Positions 41,144 to 49,702 are shown, numbered from the stretch's first letter. The stretch: 64,000 bases of DNA from G963675935 sp963823895 (GCA_963823895.1 CAWGNG010000039.1:1-64000); one strand, 5' to 3'. Notes: generated from the letters alone by a model not told the origin. Numbers and translations are program-made.

Positions 41144-42703
41144 GTGGACCTCCGAACCCTCACTCTCGTGCTGAACACCCTCCGCCTCGCGGCGGCGGTC
41201 TGCGCGGTGAGCGTGCCGCTGGGGACGCTGCTGGCGTGGCTGCTGGTTCGCACTGACCTGCTGGGGCGGCGGCTGTGGCTGGCGTTGCTGGGGCTGATGC
41301 TCTTCGTGCCGCTCTACCTTCAGGCGGCGGCGTGGCAGGCGGGCTTCGGGCTGCAAGGCTGGTACACGCTGGCCGGCTTCGGCCGGACGCTGCTGGAAGG
41401 CTGGGCCGGGGCCATTTGGATCCATGCCGCAGCGGCCCTGCCCTGGGTCGTGCTGATCGTCGGTTTCGGACTGGCCAACGTTGAGCGCGAACTCGAAGAA
41501 TCCGCCTTATTGGATGCCTCGCCGCGGCAGGTCTTCTGGCACGTTACGCTTCGCGCCGCACTGCCGGCCGTCGGTGTCGCCCTGCTCTGGACCGCGCTTG
41601 TTGTGGCGGGCGAAATGACCGTTACCGATCTGTTCGGCATTCGTACCTACGCCGAAGAGGTTTACACGCAGATGGCGGCCACCGGGGCGGAGGAGGCGCC
41701 GTTGCGACTGCTGCCGGGCATGGCGCTGACGGCGGTGCTGGTCATGGCCGGCATGGCGATCTGCCGCGGCATCGCGCCGGGCAAACGGCCGCTCGGTCTG
41801 CAATCGGCCGGCTGGGTCTTCCGACTCGGACGCTGGCGGCTGCCCGTCAGCCTGGCGACGGCCGCACTGTTCGCCCTGCTCGTCGGGCTGCCGCTGGGCA
41901 ATCTCGCCTACAAGGCGGGCGTGGTCGTCTCGCAGACCGACGCCGGGCTGGTCCGTGGATTCTCGGCGGCAAAATGCCTGAACATGATCGCCAGCGCACC
42001 GTGGCGACATTCGCGCGAGTTCGGCTGGTCGCTGTTGATCTGTCCACTATCGGCCGCGGCCGCGGTACTGGCGGCAATTCCGCTGGCATGGCTGGCCCGG
42101 CGGGGCGGATGGTGGTCGCTGCCGGCGCTGCTGACGGCCGCGGCGGCGTTGGCGGTGCCGGGGCCGGTGCTGGGGCTGGCGATTATAAAGCTGCTCAACC
42201 AAGCGGAACTGCCCTGGCTCGTGCGGCTCTACGATCACTCGATCCTGGCCCCGTTTCTGGCGTTGTTCGTGCGCGGGCTGCCGGCGGCGATTCTCGTCCT
42301 CTGGCACGCCCTGCACAGCGTTCCCAGCGAGTTGCTCGATCTGGCGGCGGTGGATGGGGCCGGCCCGCTGGCGCGGCTCTATCGCGTCGCCCTGCCGATG
42401 CGCTGGCCGGCCGTCGGCCTGGCGTTTCTCGTGTCGCTGGCGTTGACGCTCGGCGACCTGGCGGCGAGCATTCTGGTCATGCCGCCGGGGGTGAACACCC
42501 TCTCGATCCACATCTTCGGACTCTTGCACTACGGCGTCGAGGATCAAGTGGCCGGAATTTGCCTGGCGCTGATCGGTCTGTTCGCTATCGTCGCGGCTGC
42601 GGCGTGGAGTATAATTGGAGGGGCCAGGGGCTGGGGGCTAGGGGTTAGCGGACAGAGGTCAGGGGACAGGGATCAGGGGCCAGGGACGAGGAAGCGGAAA
42701 TGA
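41144..42703 (+). CDS. Fe(III)-type ABC transporter permease, two fused permease domains
   Basis: 519 residues, about twelve membrane segments. Two binding-protein-dependent permease domains are visible, with EAA-type loops in the first (ELEESALLDASPRQVFWHVTLRAALPAVGVALLWT) and second (ELLDLAAVDGAGPLARLYRVALPMRWPAVGLAFLVS). This fused layout is typical of FbpB/AfuB/ThiP iron or thiamine permeases. No ATPase or binding protein is adjacent. The last ~28 residues (GARGWGLGVSGQRSGDRDQG...) are encoded by an intergenic-type GGGGCTAG repeat that has become part of the frame. GTG start; weak ribosome binding site. Confidence 0.82.
   Translation: MDLRTLTLVLNTLRLAAAVCAVSVPLGTLLAWLLVRTDLLGRRLWLALLGLMLFVPLYLQAAAWQAGFGLQGWYTLAGFGRTLLEGWAGAIWIHAAAALPWVVLIVGFGLANVERELEESALLDASPRQVFWHVTLRAALPAVGVALLWTALVVAGEMTVTDLFGIRTYAEEVYTQMAATGAEEAPLRLLPGMALTAVLVMAGMAICRGIAPGKRPLGLQSAGWVFRLGRWRLPVSLATAALFALLVGLPLGNLAYKAGVVVSQTDAGLVRGFSAAKCLNMIASAPWRHSREFGWSLLICPLSAAAAVLAAIPLAWLARRGGWWSLPALLTAAAALAVPGPVLGLAIIKLLNQAELPWLVRLYDHSILAPFLALFVRGLPAAILVLWHALHSVPSELLDLAAVDGAGPLARLYRVALPMRWPAVGLAFLVSLALTLGDLAASILVMPPGVNTLSIHIFGLLHYGVEDQVAGICLALIGLFAIVAAAAWSIIGGARGWGLGVSGQRSGDRDQGPGTRKRK
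42626..42695. repeat. GGGGCTAG/GGGGACAGG short-unit repeat overlapping the permease 3' end
   Basis: GGGGCTGGGGGCTAGGGGTT then GGTCAGGGGACAGGGATCAG forms a degenerate repeat within the last codons of the permease gene. It is the reverse-complement type of the CCCCTAG array at 46577-46693. Confidence 0.7.
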
Positions 42704-43929
42704 CACAGCTTGAGAACCGCTCACACCTCGCGACAAGAACCGCCGATTCCGGCCCCACCCCATCTCTCATCCCTCATCCTTCATCCTTCATCCGACCTCC
42801 CATTCTGACCTTGTGCGTCATCTTGTGCCTGGCTTCCGCCCTGCCGGCCCTGGCGGTCGATCAGGTGACGCTGCGCCGCGGCGGCAAGACGATCGAAGTG
42901 ACGGGGCGAGTCTTGACGGAGGCCAAGGACGGCGGCCTGCTCGTGCAGGGGCGGGATGGAACGATCTGGGCAATCCCGCCCGAGGAGCAGGTCGAACATA
43001 CCAGCGACAAGCAGGAGTTTCAGCCTCTCAGCCGCGACGAACTCGCCAAGCGGGTGCTGGCCGAGTTGCCGCGCGGATTCCGAGCGCATGCGACGACGCA
43101 CTACCTGATTTTCTACAACACCTCGTCGGCGTACGCCCAGTGGTGCGGCTCGCTGTTCGAGCGGCTCTACATGGCGTTCATCAATTTCTGGTCGCACAAA
43201 GGTTTTGAACTGCACGCCCCCGAGTTCCCGCTGGTGGCGATCGTCTTCGCCGACAAGCAATCGTACCTGGACTTCACCCGGCCTGAACTGGGCGAGGGGG
43301 GCGAAGCGATCATCGGCTACTATGCGCTGTTGAGCAACCGCATGACGATGTACGATCTGACGGGCGTTGAGTCGCAAGGCCATAGCGGCCGCGTCAAGAC
43401 GGCGACGCAGATCAACCAGGTTCTCGCCCGGCCCGAGGCGTCGCGGACCGTGGCCACGATCGTACACGAGGCGACGCACCAGATCGCTTTCAACTGCGGG
43501 CTGCACACGCGGCTGAGCGATTGTCCGCGCTGGTTCAGCGAGGGGATCGCCGAGTACTTCGAGACGCCCGACCTGCGCAGCGCCAAGGGCTGGAGCGGAA
43601 TCGGCGCGGTGAACGCGGCGCGGCTGGACGGTTTCCAACGTTTTGCCGCCGCGCGGCCGGCCAATTCACTGGAAAGGCTGCTCCGCAACGACGCCCGCTT
43701 CAGCGACGCCAAGCACAGTCTCGACGCCTACAGCGAATCTTGGGCCTTGACGTACTTCCTCATCCACAAACACCCGAAGCAGTACGTCGCTTATCTGTCG
43801 ATGCTCTCGAAGAAGAAGCCGCTCTTGCAGGACAGTCCCGCCAAGCGGCTGGAAGAGTTCCGCCAGGCCTTCGGCGAACTAAAGCCGCTGGACGCCGAGT
43901 TCCAGCGTTACCTGGACCGGCTGCGGTGA
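42700..43929 (+). CDS. secreted DUF1570-type putative metallopeptidase
   Basis: 409 residues. ATG overlaps the permease stop (ATGA). After a repeat-coded leader (IPHPSSFIRPP from CATCCTTCATCC units) comes a signal segment ILTLCVILCLASALPALAVDQ. A small SLA1/SHD1-like strand region follows (VTLRRGGKTIEVTGRVLTEAKDGGLLVQ). The catalytic region has TVATIVHEATHQIAFNCGLHTR...CPRWFSEGIAEYFE, a gluzincin-like HEATH plus downstream Glu, typical of DUF1570. The true N-terminus may be at the hydrophobic segment. The substrate is unknown. Confidence 0.78.
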   Translation: MTQLENRSHLATRTADSGPTPSLIPHPSSFIRPPILTLCVILCLASALPALAVDQVTLRRGGKTIEVTGRVLTEAKDGGLLVQGRDGTIWAIPPEEQVEHTSDKQEFQPLSRDELAKRVLAELPRGFRAHATTHYLIFYNTSSAYAQWCGSLFERLYMAFINFWSHKGFELHAPEFPLVAIVFADKQSYLDFTRPELGEGGEAIIGYYALLSNRMTMYDLTGVESQGHSGRVKTATQINQVLARPEASRTVATIVHEATHQIAFNCGLHTRLSDCPRWFSEGIAEYFETPDLRSAKGWSGIGAVNAARLDGFQRFAAARPANSLERLLRNDARFSDAKHSLDAYSESWALTYFLIHKHPKQYVAYLSMLSKKKPLLQDSPAKRLEEFRQAFGELKPLDAEFQRYLDRLR

Positions 43930-43995
43930 GATTTGTTCCTTCGGGAGGGTAGTGTAGTGCGTCACGCTGTTGGGGATTTGTAAATCATGGGATTG

Positions 43996-44074
43996 ACAGG
44001 TGGGGCAGACATTCCTGTCTGCCAGGCTTGCCCGATTTCCCTGGCAGACAGGAATGTCTGCCCCACCTGTTGCC
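43996..44074. repeat. long inverted repeat, GGCAGACATTCC family
   Basis: CAGGTGGGGCAGACATTCCT then GTCTGCCAG is mirrored by CTGGCAGAC and AGGAATGTCTGCCCCACCTG across a 17-bp centre, giving about 29-bp arms. Each arm contains GCAGACATTCCTGTCTGC as a nested palindrome. A second copy lies at 62838-62915. It sits between convergent genes and could end transcription in both directions. Confidence 0.85.
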
Positions 44075-44117
44075 CTTCCGTAAAGTCACTCAATTGTGAA
44101 TCACTACACTAGCGGCA

Positions 44118-44153
44118 AGAAAAAAAAGAAGGGGCGGCATTGCTGCCGCCCCG
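44118..44153 (-). terminator. intrinsic terminator of the DUF1559 gene
   Basis: On the minus strand GGGGCGGCA, a GCAA loop and TGCCGCCCC form a 9-bp GC-rich hairpin, followed at once by TTCTTTTTTTTCTTG. It begins about 49 bp after the stop of the DUF1559 gene. Confidence 0.85.
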
Positions 44154-44201
44154 GTGAGGTTAGGCTGTCGGACCTTCGCTGTCCAAAGAGCCGAGGAGAG
44201 G

Positions 44202-45326
44202 TCAGAATATCCCCTTCAAGTCTACAGCCACGTTGTCGGCCATGCTGCCCATCAGGCAGAATATCCTGGGATCCATCGTGTCTTGAAAGAACTGCACGGA
44301 GCCGTCGGCCATGCCGAAGTTGACCCCCTTCGGATGCATGCTGCCGGGCGAGCCGTAGTAGTAGTTGTTCATCATCATGCCACCGACGGTCACAGGACTG
44401 GCATCATACGTGCCGCTAGCGTTCCGGTCCCAGTTGGACATGGCGGTAGTGTTGAACAACGTTGGGTTGCCGCCGATAGCCCATCCGTCAGTGGATTGAA
44501 GGAGAGGGGTGCTCGGGTTCATATTGTAAAGCCGTTGCAACTCGCCGACCGCGATCGTATTGGACAGACCGTCGCTGATTTCGGCGAAAGTCGTGCTGAC
44601 GTTGACTCGACCGAAGATGCCGACCCGTAGCGGCGCCGCGTCATTGGTGGGGCCGGTGAACGGTAGAGGATAGTAGGGGGCGGCTGGATAGTACGAACTA
44701 GGATCAAGGGTCATGGGGTGGGTGTTCGTTTCGTTCACGTGTGCGAAGCGGCCGGCGCATCCGCCGTAATCGTTTCCGCCGCCGGTCCAACCTGATGGGA
44801 TGCCAATATCGATGCCGGGGCGAAGCGAGGTTCGCCGGCTGGGACAATAGAAGCACTTGATCTCCTGCTGGGCCAAGTAGAGGTTAGTCATTTGGGACGT
44901 GGTATTCAATGCATGTACGCTGGCAACGTTATACTTGAACTGCCAGAGGCTGCCGATGGTATCGCCCTCCATAAACGGCAGAACCCGCAAGAGGAAGCTG
45001 GTGCCGTGGAGGCCGGCGCCCCCGTTCGCCGTGCTCAGCGCTTCTGCCCAGGTATCCGCAGGGGAGGTGGGGGTTGGGTAGTTAGGGTCGGTAGTGCCAG
45101 GCGTGCCCATAACCACCGCCGGCGGGAAGTTTCTGTTCGCCTGACCGTAATTGTGGAGCGCCAGAACGATCTGTTTCAGGTTGCTGGTGCAGGCGGCGCG
45201 ATGGGCCGCCTCGCGGGCAGCTTGCACGGCCGGCAGCAGCAACGCAATCAAAATGCCGATGATGGTGATGACCACCAACAACTCCACCAGGGTAAACCCT
45301 CCGCGCAAACCTCTTCTGTGAGACAT
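44202..45326 (-). CDS. DUF1559 pilin-like protein
   Basis: 374 residues. Starts at the ATG with GGAG 9 nt upstream. GGFTLVELLVVITIIGILIALLLPAVQAAREAAHRAACTSNLKQI is a type IV pilin/pseudopilin N-terminus with prepilin peptidase cleavage after the Gly, followed by the planctomycete-specific DUF1559 domain, which ends in the H-x9-DG box (MHPKGVNFGMADGSVQFF). Planctomycetes carry large families of these, thought to be surface or secretion-system components. A terminator follows and an inverted repeat lies upstream. Confidence 0.95.
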   Translation of the reverse strand: MSHRRGLRGGFTLVELLVVITIIGILIALLLPAVQAAREAAHRAACTSNLKQIVLALHNYGQANRNFPPAVVMGTPGTTDPNYPTPTSPADTWAEALSTANGGAGLHGTSFLLRVLPFMEGDTIGSLWQFKYNVASVHALNTTSQMTNLYLAQQEIKCFYCPSRRTSLRPGIDIGIPSGWTGGGNDYGGCAGRFAHVNETNTHPMTLDPSSYYPAAPYYPLPFTGPTNDAAPLRVGIFGRVNVSTTFAEISDGLSNTIAVGELQRLYNMNPSTPLLQSTDGWAIGGNPTLFNTTAMSNWDRNASGTYDASPVTVGGMMMNNYYYGSPGSMHPKGVNFGMADGSVQFFQDTMDPRIFCLMGSMADNVAVDLKGIF

Positions 45327-45435
45327 CAGCGTTTCTCCTCGTGTATGATTCCGCGTGACCTCGCGCCGCGTACGATTGCGGGCAGACAACTCTATTATCA
45401 TCATCTTAACAGAATCCGCAACAGCCCTTTATGGG

Positions 45436-45562
45436 GGGTGGGCGGTGATTAGTGGGCAGTCGGCAGTGGGTAGTCGGCAGTCGGCGGTCAGCAGTGGGCA
45501 CTAGCCACTAGCCACCACCTACTGCCTACTGCCCACTGCCCACTGCCCACTGCCCACTACTC
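45436..45562. repeat. GGCAGT/ACTGCC short-unit inverted repeat
   Basis: GTGGGCAGTCGGCAGTGGGT and similar units in the left half are mirrored by CTACTGCCTACTGCCCACTG and repeats of CACTGCCC in the right half, with CACTAGCCACTAGCCACC at the centre. It fills the space between the divergent DUF1559 gene and the next gene, so their promoters must lie within or beside it. Confidence 0.8.
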
Positions 45563-45609
45563 ACGGCCGAGGGCTTTCGCTGCGGACTACTGTTTCTTAC
45601 CATGAAGGC

Positions 45610-46509
45610 ATGGAAACCGCAAGCGTGCTCGGCCAACCCGAACCATCGCACGTCCCGGCCGGCAGATTCTCGCTGGGCGGCTTCTGTCTGTGCCTGGCGG
45701 TTGGGCCGGCGGTGGGGCTTATTTGGGCCTGGTTGGCCGAAGAGGCACAGTCGTACGCAGCCCCATTCATCCTCTTTCCCATGCTCGTAGGCGTTTTTGC
45801 CGGCCTGAGTATCGTGGCGACGGCACGCTACGGGCAGATAGGACATCGGCCGACGATCGTGCTGGCGGTCGTGTTGGCGGCTGCCGTGGCAGCCGTGGGG
45901 CAGCATTATTTCAGCTATGCCGCCTTCGTCTCCCGTTATTCGAGCGGCAAAGGCGACAAAGGCGGCGGTCCCATCTTCGCCGGCGCGAAAACCGGCACAG
46001 TCCCTGCTACGTCGGCCGGAGGAGCGACGGGCGCGGACCTCTCGGCGCTGGCCCGCAAGTTGGCGCCCAGCTTCGGCGAATACCTTTGCGGCCACGCCGA
46101 TCGCGGCCGGCCCCTGTTGGGCCAGTACGTTGCCAAGGGCTGGGCGGCGTGGCTGAGTTGGTCCATCGACGCGCTGCTGACGCTGGCGACGGCGTTGGCA
46201 GTGACGATTCCCGCCTTCCGCGTTCCCTATTGCAATCGCTGTCGAACGTGGTATCGCACGATTCGCAACGGCAAGATCGACGTGACGACCGCGCGGCGCG
46301 TGGCCGAGACGTGCAACGTCGACGAGATCGCGGACCTTCGTTCGCCCCGGTATCGGCTGTCGTGCTGCCATGCCGGCTGCGGTCCGACGTATTGCGAATT
46401 GTCGTGGGAAGAGCCCAGCGGGGCGGTCGACCTGGTGCGGTTGTGGCTCGACGCCGAAAAACGCAACCAGGTTGCGGCGATTCTCGACGAGTTGGGGAGT
46501 GATGAATGA
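45610..46509 (+). CDS. multi-pass membrane protein with cysteine-rich C-terminal domain
   Basis: 299 residues. Three hydrophobic segments near the N-terminus (FCLCLAVGPAVGLIWAWL, FILFPMLVGVFAGLSIVA, TIVLAVVLAAAVAAVGQ) and one near 185-205 (LSWSIDALLTLATALAVTIPAF). The C-terminal part has CNRCRTWY and SCCHAGCGPTYCEL, a possible zinc site. Residues ~118-131 (GGGPIFAGAKTGTVPAT) come from a diverged copy of the 45-bp palindrome seen in lpxB and dxs. The stop codon is supplied by the GATGAAT repeat array that follows. No function is assigned. Confidence 0.6.
   Translation: METASVLGQPEPSHVPAGRFSLGGFCLCLAVGPAVGLIWAWLAEEAQSYAAPFILFPMLVGVFAGLSIVATARYGQIGHRPTIVLAVVLAAAVAAVGQHYFSYAAFVSRYSSGKGDKGGGPIFAGAKTGTVPATSAGGATGADLSALARKLAPSFGEYLCGHADRGRPLLGQYVAKGWAAWLSWSIDALLTLATALAVTIPAFRVPYCNRCRTWYRTIRNGKIDVTTARRVAETCNVDEIADLRSPRYRLSCCHAGCGPTYCELSWEEPSGAVDLVRLWLDAEKRNQVAAILDELGSDE
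45963..46006. repeat. diverged palindromic repeat inside a membrane protein gene
   Basis: GGCGGTCCCATCTTCGCCGG and CGCGAAAACCGGCACAGTCC align with the lpxB/dxs element (GTCCCGxTTTTCGTCTCAGCGAAAACxGGGACTGTCCC) with several changes. The hairpin is less perfect. The host frame is open and the insert translates as GGPIFAGAKTGTVP, in the same frame as the dxs copy. Confidence 0.65.
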
Positions 46510-46693
46510 TGAATGATGAGTGATGAGTGATGAATGATGAGTGGTGAATGATGAATGATGAATGATGAGAACCCTGACCGCTGGCCCCCGACCCCTAGCC
46601 CCTAGCCCCTAGCCCCTGACCCCTAGCCCCTAGCCCCTGACCCCTAGCCCCTAGCCCCTGACCCCTAGCCCCTAGCCCCTGACCCCTAGCCCC
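46498..46693. repeat. two adjoining short-unit repeat arrays upstream of acpS
   Basis: 46498-46567 consists of ATGAATGATGAGTGATG units. 46577-46693 consists of about a dozen CCCCTAGCCCCTGAC units. Together they fill the whole space between the stop of the upstream gene and the acpS start, so no ordinary ribosome binding site exists for acpS. The second array is the complement of the one ending the permease gene at 42626-42695. Confidence 0.9.
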
Positions 46694-46696
46694 TCC

Positions 46697-47095
46697 ATGT
46701 CCACCATCATTGGCATCGGCACTGATATTACGGAATGCCTGCGGATCGCGCGGATGATCGAGCGGCACGGCGAGTTGTTCATTGATCGCGTGTACACGCC
46801 CGAGGAGATCAGGTACTGCCAGAGTCGAAAGCAATCGACGCAGCACTTCACCGGCCGCTGGGCCGCGAAGGAGGCGATCCTCAAGGCGATTGGCACCGGC
46901 TGGAGCAAGGGCATCTCCTGGCGCGACATGGAAGTGCGGAACGAGCCGGGCGGCAAGCCGGTCGTCGCCGTGCGGGGCGGCGTCAAGGACGTGATCGAAC
47001 GGCTCGGCGCGGCCGAGATTTACGTCAGCATTTCCCACTGCCGCACCCACGCCACGGCCACCGCCATCGTCGTGGGGCGAGAGAAGAAGGATTAG
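46697..47095 (+). CDS. acpS: holo-[acyl-carrier-protein] synthase
   Basis: 132 residues. It attaches 4'-phosphopantetheine from CoA to the acyl carrier protein. IIGIGTDITECLRIARMIERHG contains the metal-binding Asp, FTGRWAAKEAILKAIGTGWSKGISWRDMEV the catalytic Glu-Lys region, and IYVSISHCRTHATATAIV the C-terminal SISH motif. The start directly follows the CCCCTAG array and has no usual ribosome binding site, so translation may depend on an unusual leader or on upstream readthrough. Confidence 0.95.
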   Translation: MSTIIGIGTDITECLRIARMIERHGELFIDRVYTPEEIRYCQSRKQSTQHFTGRWAAKEAILKAIGTGWSKGISWRDMEVRNEPGGKPVVAVRGGVKDVIERLGAAEIYVSISHCRTHATATAIVVGREKKD

Positions 47096-47125
47096 GCGGA
47101 CGAGATTTTTCGGAGGTTGTTTGTT

Positions 47126-47183
47126 GGGGTGGCAGTTGTACTGCCACCCCGAACTCGCGGGTGCGGCAGTGCAACTGCCGCAC
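47126..47183. repeat. pair of GGCAGT palindromes upstream of hemE
   Basis: GGGGTGGCAGT-TGT-ACTGCCACCCC (47126-47150) and GTGCGGCAGT-GCA-ACTGCCGCAC (47161-47183) are two adjacent hairpins. The first shares its core with the palindrome at 13890-13930. They follow the acpS stop and may end its transcript. Confidence 0.8.
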
Positions 47184-47226
47184 CAACGTTGAGCACCAAC
47201 ATTGAGAACTTGTACCCACTATTCCC

Positions 47227-48284
47227 ATGCCTACTCCCGCTTGGTTGAACAGTCCGCTAATGAAAGCCGCGCGGCGCGAGCCGGTCGAGCGGACGCCCGT
47301 CTGGCTGATGCGTCAGGCGGGCCGCTATCTGCCCGAGTATCGGGAATTGCGGCGAACGACACCGTTTCTCGCGCTCTGCAAGAACCCCGAGTTGGCGGCC
47401 GAAATCATGGTCACGGCGGTCGAACGGCTGGGAGTCGATGCGGCCATCCTCTTCTCCGATCTGCTGCTGATTCTGGAGCCGATGGGCATCCAGTTGGAAT
47501 ATCCAGCCGGTGAAGGGCCCGTACTGCACAATCCGGTTCGCAACGCGGCCGACGTCGATCGCTTGCTGGAACTCGAGACGATCGAGCCGTTGGACTTCGT
47601 GGTGGAAGCGGTGCGGAAGACGCGGGCGGGCTTGCCCGAGGCGCTGCCGCTGATCGGTTTCGCCGGAGCGCCGTTCACCTTGGCGGCCTACGTGATCGAG
47701 GGGGGCGCGAGCCGCGACTACCGGCTGGCCAAGGCGATGATGTACACCGACACCGGCGCCTGGGACGCGCTGATGGGTCGGTTGGCCCGCTCGGTCACGC
47801 TCTATCTGAACGCCCAAATCGACGCCGGGGCGGGCTTGGTGCAACTCTTCGACAGTTGGGCGGGCTGCCTCGGCCCGGACGACTACCGCCGCTACGTCCT
47901 GCCGCACAGCCGCTCGGTGATCGAGTCGCTCCGGCCCGGCGCGCGGTGATTCACTTCGCCACGGGCAATCCGGCGCTGTTGCCGCTGCTGGGCGAGGCGT
48001 TCGGCAAGAAGCGGCACGACGCGGTCGTGGGGGTCGATTGGCGCATCCGCTTGGACGATGCCTGGCGGGCGATCGGCCCCGAGCGGGCGATTCAAGGCAA
48101 TCTCGATCCGGCGGCCCTGTTGGCCGAACCGGTCGAAATCCGCCGCCAAGTCCGCGAGATCCTGCACCAGGCCGCCGGCCGTCCCGGCCACATCTTCAAC
48201 CTCGGCCACGGCGTGCTGCCGCAGACGCCGGTGGAACACGTCGTCGCGCTGGTCGAGGCGGTTCACGAGTTGAGCAGCCGCTAG
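47227..48284 (+). pseudogene. hemE: uroporphyrinogen decarboxylase, frameshifted near 47941
   Basis: Decarboxylates uroporphyrinogen III to coproporphyrinogen III in heme synthesis. The first frame has RTPVWLMRQAGRYLPEYRELR (substrate-binding Arg residues), AAILFSDLLLILEPMG, LIGFAGAPFTLAAYVIEGG and GLVQLFDSWAGCLGPDDYRRYVLPHS, then ends at GAR-stop after 240 residues. The next frame continues VIHFATGNPALLPLLGEA, VVGVDWRIRLDDAW, IQGNLDPAALLA and HIFNLGHGVLPQTPVEHV, the normal HemE C-terminal third. One base lost in CGGCGCGCGGTG joins them into a protein of about 351 residues. An indel error is more likely than loss. Confidence 0.9.
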
Positions 48285-48396
48285 ATTGCTACGGGCCCGC
48301 AACAGGACGCGCCGCGATAGTATAATGGAACCAAGCCGGCCTGGAGAGCATCGAAGACCTGGGCAGAGAGGAACATTGAGGAGACCGCAAAGGAAC

Positions 48397-49422
48397 ATGG
48401 CTACTGAGAATCCTATGGCGGGGAGCCAACGGGTCGCGGAATGTGCGTTGGTTTGCGGCGACCGTCCGGGAGCTGTTAGCTCCCGGCTATTGATCGGCGA
48501 CGTTGTTCGCCCGTTCCGCCTAAAGGCGGGACTGCAAACGTGGTTTTGGCCGCTGGTGCTGTTTCGCGGATTCCTGGGTCTGCTGTTCTGCCTTTCGATG
48601 CCGCTGAATCTTTCGGCGGCGGATCGCTTTGGCAGCCATACGGCGGCGGAATTCGCCAAGCACATGCGGGAACTGAAGAAGAAGCTGCCGAGCGACGACT
48701 TCACGATTGTCGTGGCGCCGCCGTTTGTAGTGATCGGCGACGACGAGCCGGCCGAAGTGCGGCGGCGGGCGAAAGAGACCGTGCAATGGGCCGTCGAAAA
48801 GCTCAAGGCCGCTTACTTCGACAAAGACCCGGCCGACATCCTCGACATCTGGCTCTTCAAAGACAAGGAGAGCTACGAGGAGAACGCGGAGAAGCTGTTT
48901 CACAGCAAGCCGGACACGCCCTACGGCTATTTTTCGGAGTCGGACAAGGCGTTGGTCATGAACATCGCCACCGGCGGCGGCACGCTGGTCCACGAGATCG
49001 TGCATCCCTTCGTGGCGGCCAACTTTCCCGAGTGCCCGGCATGGTTCAACGAGGGGCTCGGCTCGTTGTACGAGCAGAGCGGCGAGAAGGACGGCCGAAT
49101 CGTCGGCCACACCAATTGGCGTCTGCACGGCTTGCAGGAGGCGATTCGCAAGAAGCGGGTGCCGTCGTTCAAGACGCTCTGCTCGACCACGACCGACGAG
49201 TTTTACGAGAAAGACCGGGGGACCAACTACGCCCAGGCCCGATACCTCCTCTATTATTTGCAGCAGCAAGGGCTATTGCGGAAGTATTACCACCGCTTTC
49301 ACGCGAACTGCAAGAAAGACCCGACCGGCTACGCAACGCTACAGGAAATCCTGGGGCGGCAGGACATGGCCGCTTTTCAGCGGGAATGGGAAGCCTACGT
49401 GCTGAAACTGCGGTTCCGATGA
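48397..49422 (+). CDS. secreted putative zinc metallopeptidase
   Basis: About 341 residues from this ATG; the true start is uncertain. A signal-like segment FWPLVLFRGFLGLLFCLSMPLNLSA lies ~50 residues in. The preceding part (CALVCGDRPGAVSSRLLIGDVVRPFRLKAGLQTW) is coded by two short hairpin repeats, CCGGGAGCTGTTAGCTCCCGG and GTTCCGCCTAAAGGCGGGAC. The catalytic region is GGGTLVHEIVHPFVAANFPECPAWFNEGLGSLYEQ, a gluzincin HExxH with downstream Glu, like the DUF1570 proteins. The C-terminus has a LQEILGRQDMAAFQREWEAYVLKLRF ending. The substrate is unknown. Confidence 0.72.
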   Translation: MATENPMAGSQRVAECALVCGDRPGAVSSRLLIGDVVRPFRLKAGLQTWFWPLVLFRGFLGLLFCLSMPLNLSAADRFGSHTAAEFAKHMRELKKKLPSDDFTIVVAPPFVVIGDDEPAEVRRRAKETVQWAVEKLKAAYFDKDPADILDIWLFKDKESYEENAEKLFHSKPDTPYGYFSESDKALVMNIATGGGTLVHEIVHPFVAANFPECPAWFNEGLGSLYEQSGEKDGRIVGHTNWRLHGLQEAIRKKRVPSFKTLCSTTTDEFYEKDRGTNYAQARYLLYYLQQQGLLRKYYHRFHANCKKDPTGYATLQEILGRQDMAAFQREWEAYVLKLRFR

Positions 49423-49525
49423 GCGGCGGGTCGCGCCCCGGAACACGCGATGGCGGTGTGCGCATGAAAAAGCCCGCCGGAACTGGCTGGCAGGGTTTTG
49501 GGATATTCAGGTTTTGCGCTGAAAC

Positions 49526-49702
49526 TCACCTTCGACGACAACGCCAAGCGCAGACCACCAGGGCAATCAGGCCGGAGCCCAGCAAGGCGATGGTCGAGGG
49601 CTCGGGCACGGGGGTATAATCGTATGTGACCGACACAACAACGCCGAGGGAATTGGGTGTCGAGATATTGTAGTTGCCACCACCCAGGCTCTCTGTCACT
49701 TA
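49526..49702 (-). pseudogene. PEP-CTERM protein C-terminal fragment
   Basis: The minus strand encodes SLGGGNYNISTPNSLGVVVSVTYDYTPVPEPSTIALLGSGLIALVVCAWRCRRR-stop. This is a PEP-CTERM sorting signal: PEP motif, hydrophobic helix and Arg cluster, used by exosortase systems. An in-frame TAA lies just upstream (about 49703), and no further protein-like sequence is seen, so only the end of a larger surface protein remains. Confidence 0.75.

Noticed and set aside
46577..46693. CRISPR array
   Set aside because: The CCCCTAGCCCCTGAC units are contiguous short tandem repeats with no unique spacers and no cas genes nearby.
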